A stretch of DNA of 64,000 nucleotides from Physcomitrium patens (taxonomy: Eukaryota > Streptophyta > Bryopsida > Funariales > Funariaceae), in the NCBI RefSeq assembly GCF_000002425.4, contig NC_037270.1, forward strand, positions 11,876,999 to 11,940,998, in the 5' to 3' direction. Of this stretch, positions 62,561 through 64,000 are shown one piece after another (the first letter of the stretch is position 1; each line of letters opens with the position of its first letter). The notes beneath the pieces were generated by a model. It made no database searches, was not told the origin of the DNA, and saw only the letters and a list, made by a program, of their open reading frames with translations. The position numbers and the translations under genes are program-made.

Positions 62561-64000
62561 ATTGTATTATATTTTAATCAATGATTCACAATACTTAAGA
62601 AAAATAGGACATTGTGATTTATTCAAGATATACAAGCAATAAATAAGATAACTTTTAAAATTATGGATTCAAATCCAAATGTGGATTAGTTTGCAAAGGC
62701 ATTTGTAAAGAAAGCAATTTATTCTATGGAAGATTTTTATTCAGGATATGATCAATTTCAATTGGCAATATGAAGTAGAGATTTGACAATTAAAAAAATA
62801 CCACTAGGATTAGTCAAAATGTATATATTACCAAAAGGGGCTACAAATTTTGTGGCATGTATGATGAATGGGATGCGTAAGGTATTAAGGGTTTTTATTT
62901 AAAGAATTATAATGTTTTTTTCTACATAATGTGCTAATTAAAAATTGTGAAGAAGAAAGAAAAGATAAAGTATTGGATTCAAAAGAATGCAAGAAGTTGG
63001 TAGCGGATCATATTAATGATTGTGAAAAGATTTTGATAAGATTAGAAGAAGTTTATTTAACATTATTGAACATAAAATAATATTTGGAATAAAAAAAATA
63101 TTGATAGAATGGTATATACAAAGATGTAGCAAATTTTGTAGGATGTTGTGAAACTTGCTAAGTAAATTCAAATATTTGTCATTGAGATGGATTATATCTA
63201 ATATATCTTTTAGATTTATATTACAAGATGGTGATAGATTTAGTGGCAATCCCTATGAGACTTAAACAAATGAAGTATTTGATACTTGAATGAGAAGATT
63301 TATCAAATATGGTTGGATGACAAGCATTAAAAACAAAGGATGCTAGAGATGTATGCTGATTTTTATTAGAAGATCTTAATTTTTGTTATGGTTGTATTAA
63401 AAAAAATATATCTAATAGAGATAAAGAGAAGTACAAGATTTTTTTGATAGAATAGGAATTAAGCTTTCTTTAACAATAGCATATAATCTAGAAGGTAATG
63501 GATAAGAGAGAGCGTTGATATTCACATATTATTAAGGCATTAGTAAAGGCATGCAGTGACAAAGCATATGAATATTCTAGACTAGTACCATTTACATTAT
63601 AGGCTAATTGAATAATCCATAGTTTAGTAATACATTATATGCTTTTTGAATTAATATATGAAAAAAAATCAATAATGCCAATAGAAGAAATAGTGCCTAT
63701 ATAGGATGTATTATCTTGGAAGAATTATTTCAATAAAAAAGAAATTTTAGCATTATGGATTTAACAATTAGAAAGAAGATCTAATGATATTTAATAAATA
63801 ATAGAAAATTTGAAAGAAGCAAGAAAAAAAATAAAAAAAAGGTTTGTTAAAAAACATTGACTACGACCTAACATAATTGAAGATGGCAATTGGATGTTAG
63901 TTTATGATAATAACTTAGATAATAAATATACTACAATAAGGAAGTTTGCAAAGATATGGTTTGGACCTTATGTTGTCAAACAAGTATATGAAAATGAAAC
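62561..64000 (+). mobile_element. Distinct Ty3/gypsy lineage, pol remnant (runs off the window)
   Basis: Translated text shows reverse transcriptase words such as SMEDFYSGYDQFQLAI and LPKGATNFVACMMNGM at 62,730-62,890, unlike the families above, which have [13 protein letters not shown]. Integrase-like text follows and ends near 63,890-64,000 with IRKFAKIWFGPYVVKQVYE, a typical gypsy integrase C-terminal region. Broken by many changes. No LTR is in view. Confidence 0.65.

Noticed and set aside
1-64000. CRISPR arrays, rRNA or tRNA genes
   Set aside because: No regularly spaced direct repeats with unique spacers, no rRNA text and no convincing tRNA cloverleaf was noticed; a tRNA scan could not be run.

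Overview
This looks like nuclear DNA of a land plant, most likely a bryophyte and plausibly a moss of the Physcomitrium type. The reasons are compact intron-containing host genes in two GC-richer islands, AT-rich DNA between them, a plant class II small heat-shock gene, and many Ty3/gypsy retrotransposons that carry chromodomains (chromoviruses). The species is inferred; no marker in the window proves it.

Layout. 1-4.98 kb: AT-rich DNA with decayed LTR pieces and a Ty1/copia scrap. 4.98-10.77 kb: a whole-length but heavily decayed chromovirus on the minus strand, bounded by two LTRs and a 5-bp target duplication. 12.2-16.3 kb: gene island 1, with a two-coding-exon minus-strand gene (518 aa, unrecognised family) ending in four 28-residue repeats. 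16.7-20.9 kb: AT-rich block that may be bounded by inverted repeats. 21.2-28.9 kb: gene island 2, with a heat-shock promoter and a class II small heat-shock gene that lacks its middle, an unresolved 22.9-24.5 kb stretch, and a six-exon minus-strand RING-CH (MARCH-type) membrane ubiquitin ligase gene of about 481 aa. 29.1-34.2 kb: AT-rich DNA without genes. 34.2-64 kb: a retrotransposon graveyard built from at least five LTR families nested in one another. At its centre a younger chromovirus (40,904-47,259) sits inside a solo LTR of a second family, which sits inside the 3' part of a third. A further, distinct Ty3/gypsy lineage runs off the right edge.

The host genes do not form an obvious pathway. 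The points most worth following are: a reading frame conserved between the chromodomain and the 3' LTR in several copies from two retrotransposon families; a nearly identical 2-kb inverted duplication of already decayed retroelement DNA, with arms about 15.6 kb apart; a seven-unit heat-shock element upstream of a damaged heat-shock gene; and a fast-evolving 84-bp coding repeat. I saw no rRNA, tRNA or CRISPR array. All LTR elements are treated as fossils: family, extent, parts and approximate decay only.
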